The notes beneath the pieces were generated by a model. That model saw only the letters and a list, made by a program, of their open reading frames with translations, did not search any database and was not told the DNA's origin. Below are positions 60,897-64,000 of a stretch of DNA of 64,000 nt, one piece after another. Numbering within the stretch: position 1 is the first letter of the stretch; the number at the start of each line of letters is the position of its first letter. A program made the translations under genes and the position numbers. Origin of the DNA: Archangium violaceum Cb vi76 (GTDB lineage: Bacteria; Myxococcota; Myxococcia; Myxococcales; Myxococcaceae); NCBI RefSeq assembly GCF_000733295.1, contig NZ_JPMI01000228.1, positions 1 through 64,000 of the forward strand. Reading direction: 5' to 3'.

Positions 60897-61811
60897 CTAC
60901 GGGCCGCTGATGGCCTTGCCGTCCACCCGGTTCCGGCCGGCGCGCTTGGCCCGGTAGAGGTACTTGTCCGCCGCGGAGATCAGATCCTCCGCCTGCGCGA
61001 AGTCCGTGTCGTGCAGCGTGGCCACGCCCAGGCTGATGGTCACCTTGATGGGCGTCCCACTGAAGATGAAGTCGGTCCGGTCCACCGCCACCCGGCAGCG
61101 CTCGGCACACGCGAGCGCCTGGTCCTCGGCCGACTCGCGCAACATCAGGGCGAACTCCTCGCCGCCATACCGCGCGATGACGTCCTCGGTGCGGATGGTG
61201 TCGCTCACCCGCTGGGCGATCCGCGTCAGCACGTAGTCTCCCGCCGGGTGCCCGTACACGTCGTTGATCTTCTTGAAGTAGTCCACGTCGAACATCACCA
61301 TGGACAGGGCCACCCGGTGGCGCAGGCAGTACGCGAACTCCTTGCGCAGCGTCTCCATGAAGTACTTCTTGTTGTACAGGCGCGTCAGGCCGTCGCGCGT
61401 GGCCGACTCGTAGATGCTGCGCTGGTAGGCCTCCTCCAACTGATCCTGGATGGAGAACTTCAGCACCGTGTTGGAGCCGATTTGAATCTTGTCGCCGTCA
61501 TAGAGCGGCGCGGCGCTCACCTTCAGGCCGTTGAGGAACGTGCCATTGGTGCTGCCCAGGTCCACCAGCTGGAAGCGGCCCTCGCCGAGCGACACCACCT
61601 TCGCGTGCTTGCGCGAGATGCCATCGTCCTCGACCTGGAACTGCGCCTCCACGCTGCGGCCGAGCACCGTCTCGGACTTGTCCAGCTTGAACATCCGGCC
61701 GATTCCGGCCGCGGACTTCGCGCTGATGACGATGAGATACGCGCTCTGCTGCTGGGGGGCGTCCCCCAGCAGGTCCGAAATCGAATGGACGGCGGTCTTC
61801 TCGTCGGACAT
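60897..61811 (-). CDS. FHA-GGDEF diguanylate cyclase
   Basis: 304 residues from the ATG at 61811 (61823 is an alternative). FHA domain about 40-130: TVLGRSVEAQFQV, DDGISRKHAKVV and VDLGSTNGTFLNG hold the phospho-Thr pocket residues. GGDEF domain about 140-304 with RYGGEEFALML (catalytic GGEEF) and DVDYFKKINDVYGHPAGDYV. Just before it, no RxxD inhibitory site is evident. FHA would tie c-di-GMP synthesis to Ser/Thr kinase signalling, abundant in myxobacteria. Confidence 0.93.
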   Translation of the reverse strand: MSDEKTAVHSISDLLGDAPQQQSAYLIVISAKSAAGIGRMFKLDKSETVLGRSVEAQFQVEDDGISRKHAKVVSLGEGRFQLVDLGSTNGTFLNGLKVSAAPLYDGDKIQIGSNTVLKFSIQDQLEEAYQRSIYESATRDGLTRLYNKKYFMETLRKEFAYCLRHRVALSMVMFDVDYFKKINDVYGHPAGDYVLTRIAQRVSDTIRTEDVIARYGGEEFALMLRESAEDQALACAERCRVAVDRTDFIFSGTPIKVTISLGVATLHDTDFAQAEDLISAADKYLYRAKRAGRNRVDGKAISGP

Positions 61812-61888
61812 CGTGCCCCCCATCTTATGGGTCGAGGATTGTCAGCAGCAAGCAGACCCCACGACGGACCTACCGGGATGGTCGGCTC

Positions 61889-62932
61889 CTAACGGGCTCG
61901 CCTCGACTTTTTGGCCGGCGGCTCCACCACGGCGGGCGGCCGCTCGGTCATCTCCCCGACAATTGGGGTCTCGATGAAGCGCGCGAGCGATTCCCTGTCC
62001 CGGTGATAGGCGAGCCCCTGCATCAGCTTCACCAGCGCCGCCGAGGGCGTCATGTCGCCCCCGCTCAGCGCCCCCTCCTGGAGGGCCGCCGCCCCGGACT
62101 CGTAGAGCGTCAGGTCCACCCCGTTGCGGTAGGCCTGGCTCACCACCACCACCGGCACGTCCCGCTTCCGGGCCTCCCGGAAGAGCGGCAGCAGGGAACG
62201 GCCGAGCGACGAATCGCTGGGGTAGTTACCCGCCCCATAGGCCTCCAGCACCAGACCGCGCAGGTGGGGCAGCAGGGCCAGGGGCAGGGCGGGGTCCAAC
62301 CCCGGGAAGACCTTGAGCAGGAAGACGCGGGGCTCCAGCTTCTCGCGCAGGCGGAAGGGGCCCTTCTGACGCAGACCCGGAGCGAAGGTGGCATCCACTC
62401 CCAGCGTACCCAGCAGGGGGAAGTTGGGGCTCTCGAAGGCGTCGTACTCGGAGACCTTCACCTTGCGGGTGCGGTTGCCGCGGTAGAGGTGGGAGTCGAA
62501 GCAGATGCTCACCTCGGGCGGGCCCTGGAGGGCGGAGAGCACCGCGTCGATGAGGTTGAGCCGCGCATCCGAGCGGATCTCCCCCAGGGGCCGCTGCGAG
62601 CCCGTCATCACCACCGGCTTGGGCAGCCCGGGCAGCATGAAGGAGAGGGCGCTGGCGGTGTAGGCAAGGGTGTCGGTACCATGCGTCACCACGGCGCCGT
62701 CGAAGTCCGGCAGCCGCTGGTGCAGGTGGGCGGCCAGGCGGCTCCACAGCTCCGGCTGCATCTCCGAGCTGTCCAGGTTGGAGAAGAGCTCCAGCTCGAT
62801 GTCGGCGAGCCGGAAGAGCTCGGGGCAGCGGGACTTGAGCGTCTTGAAGAAGGCCGCGGGGCGCAGCGCGGACGGCCGGCCTCCGGCCATCCCCAGCGTG
62901 CCGCCGGTGTGCAGCAGGAGGATTCTGGGCAT
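61889..62932 (-). CDS. Type I L-asparaginase
   Basis: 347 residues. LLLHTGGTLGMAGG carries the first catalytic Thr; VVTHGTDTLAYTASALSFML carries the second Thr with Asp, followed by KPVVMTGSQRPLGEIRSDAR. These are the two asparaginase signatures. It lacks a signal peptide, so it is the cytoplasmic (AnsA-like) type. Converts asparagine to aspartate and ammonia. The C-terminal 25 residues are Pro/Lys/Arg rich. Confidence 0.92.
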   Translation of the reverse strand: MPRILLLHTGGTLGMAGGRPSALRPAAFFKTLKSRCPELFRLADIELELFSNLDSSEMQPELWSRLAAHLHQRLPDFDGAVVTHGTDTLAYTASALSFMLPGLPKPVVMTGSQRPLGEIRSDARLNLIDAVLSALQGPPEVSICFDSHLYRGNRTRKVKVSEYDAFESPNFPLLGTLGVDATFAPGLRQKGPFRLREKLEPRVFLLKVFPGLDPALPLALLPHLRGLVLEAYGAGNYPSDSSLGRSLLPLFREARKRDVPVVVVSQAYRNGVDLTLYESGAAALQEGALSGGDMTPSAALVKLMQGLAYHRDRESLARFIETPIVGEMTERPPAVVEPPAKKSRRAR

Positions 62933-63000
62933 AGGGCGGGTCCTCCCTGTCAGAGCCGGGGTCGCTTTACAAGCCCCGCGCGCATCGCTAAGACCGGCTG

Positions 63001-63987
63001 GTGCTCCCCGACCGTCGCAATCGCGTCCTCCTGGCGCTCACCCTGGCGCTGACGGCCCTCTCGGCCTGTACCAAGAACTCCGAGGCGGCCCAGCCCGCCC
63101 AGCCCACCGCGCCCAAGCCGTCCGCCCCGGCCCCGGCGGCTCCGCCCCCCCAGGCGGCCGCTCCCGCTTCCGGGGGCCCGGTCCTCTCCGGCATCCCCGG
63201 CATGGACTTCTCCGCCCTGCCGCCCTCCGCCCAGCGTGAGCTGTCCACCGTCTTCACGGACGAGTTCTGCTACTGCGGCTGCCCCCACACCCTGGGCCAG
63301 TGCCTCAAGGGGCACACCACCTGCCAGCATGCGAAGCGCATGGCCCGGCTCGCCGCCCGGCAGGCCGCCTCGGGCGTGCCGGCCACGGAGATCATCGTCG
63401 CCCTCTCCGAGTACTACTCCGGCTTCCGCGCCACCCGGCAGAAGCTCGAGGTGGACCCGCGCATGTGCATGGGCGACCCCAAGGCCCAGGTGACGCTGGT
63501 GGAGTTCTCCGACTTCGAGTGCCCCTTCTGCGGCACGGCCCGCCCGATCCTGGAGGCCTTCGCCAAGAAGAACGCCAGCCGGCTGCGCTTCTGCAACGTG
63601 CCCTTCCCGCTGCCCATGCACGCCAACGCGGTGCCCGCCGGCCAGGCGGCGCTCTGGGCGAGGGATCAGGGCAAGTACTGGGAGATGCACGACGCGCTCT
63701 TCGAGAACGCGCGCAACCTGTCCACCGCCAACATCGTGGCCCTCGCCAACAAGCTGGGCCTCAAGGGCGCGGACCTCCAGAAGGCCCTGCAGGCCGGCAC
63801 CTACGCCCAGGAGCTGGAGAAGTACAAGGCGCTCGGCAACGCCGCCAACATCCGCGGCACGCCCAGCCTCTTCTTCAACGGCCGCGTCTACGACACGCAG
63901 ATCGGCCTGAACGAGGATTCCCTTACCCACAGCCTCGAAGACGAACTCGAGTGGCGCGCGAACAACAACGCGTGGGCCGCCGACTGA
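63001..63987 (+). CDS. DsbA-like thioredoxin-fold lipoprotein
   Basis: 328 residues, GTG start, lipobox LTALSAC. An Ala/Pro linker (26-58) precedes a Cys-rich stretch FCYCGCPHTLGQCLKGHTTC (about 88-107), which resembles the conserved Cys/His segment of CcmH-like or related redox proteins. The C-terminal 170 residues are a DsbA/Thioredoxin_4 domain: QVTLVEFSDFECPFCGTARP with active site CPFC, and cis-Pro in IRGTPSLFFNG. Forms or shuffles disulfides in envelope proteins. The front cysteine set suggests an extra metal or redox site. Confidence 0.85.
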   Translation: MLPDRRNRVLLALTLALTALSACTKNSEAAQPAQPTAPKPSAPAPAAPPPQAAAPASGGPVLSGIPGMDFSALPPSAQRELSTVFTDEFCYCGCPHTLGQCLKGHTTCQHAKRMARLAARQAASGVPATEIIVALSEYYSGFRATRQKLEVDPRMCMGDPKAQVTLVEFSDFECPFCGTARPILEAFAKKNASRLRFCNVPFPLPMHANAVPAGQAALWARDQGKYWEMHDALFENARNLSTANIVALANKLGLKGADLQKALQAGTYAQELEKYKALGNAANIRGTPSLFFNGRVYDTQIGLNEDSLTHSLEDELEWRANNNAWAAD

Positions 63988-64000
63988 CGGTGACATGAGC

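Overview
This 64 kb window has the high G+C content, codon use and gene set of a myxobacterium, most likely suborder Cystobacterineae (Archangium/Cystobacter-like). Pointers are a MYXO-CTERM-type sorting tail on a phytase-like protein, a Sit-like AHH-nuclease toxin with an Imm11-type immunity protein, an integrase whose attachment core lies inside its own coding sequence (as in Myxococcus phage Mx8), many lipoproteins and degenerate-GGDEF/FHA signalling proteins. Genus assignment is inference.

Layout. 17-3805: a giant FAD/Fe-S oxidoreductase. 4068-11731: a surface-glycan block of two polytopic GT-C-like proteins, a GT2, a coiled-coil protein, a fused GT4-GT4 and a GT4. 11850-16308: a lone GGQ release-factor-like protein, a toxin/immunity pair and small conserved proteins. 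16390-23764: a beta-propeller/di-heme lipoprotein, an MFS transporter, a frameshifted phytase-like gene and a 5'-nucleotidase lipoprotein. 23995-26492: a zinc-ribbon protein, a DUF4184 membrane protein and a PDZ-CPBP protease. 26606-32078: the Hsp70-Hsp70-DUF2760 operon and tRNA-Ala. 32266-38513: a TPR protein, heme O synthase, an ABC exporter and a cupredoxin-like lipoprotein. 38609-41469: a Cpx-like two-component operon. 41696-43021: cold-shock protein, cupin and GNAT.

About 42435-52377 is a mobile island. Its intact core (45271-52377) is a 7.1 kb integrative element bounded by 46-bp direct repeats, the right one forming the 3' part of a tRNA-Ile2(CAU) gene. It carries a tyrosine integrase, two excisionase-type HTH proteins, XRE regulators (one with three operator-like repeats upstream), a RepA/RadA-like ATPase in an ATGA-coupled operon, and cargo of unknown role. 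Integrase 3' remnants at 44889-45204 and 43029-43121, and a left-end remnant at 42435, record earlier insertions. The integrase reading frame crosses the attachment core. In the excised circle it would run on, in frame, into the left-end HTH gene and make an integrase-HTH fusion. Integration would split that fusion into two genes.

Right of the island (52499-63987): an alkyltransferase-like protein; the macromolecular-synthesis cluster rpsU-yqeY-dnaG-rpoD, all on the minus strand; a HEAT-repeat protein; a degenerate GGDEF protein facing an FHA-GGDEF diguanylate cyclase; an asparaginase; and a DsbA-like lipoprotein. Five copies of a C-rich palindromic repeat (consensus CCCTCACCCC-n-CCCTCTCCC followed by its G-rich arm) lie in intergenic gaps across the window.
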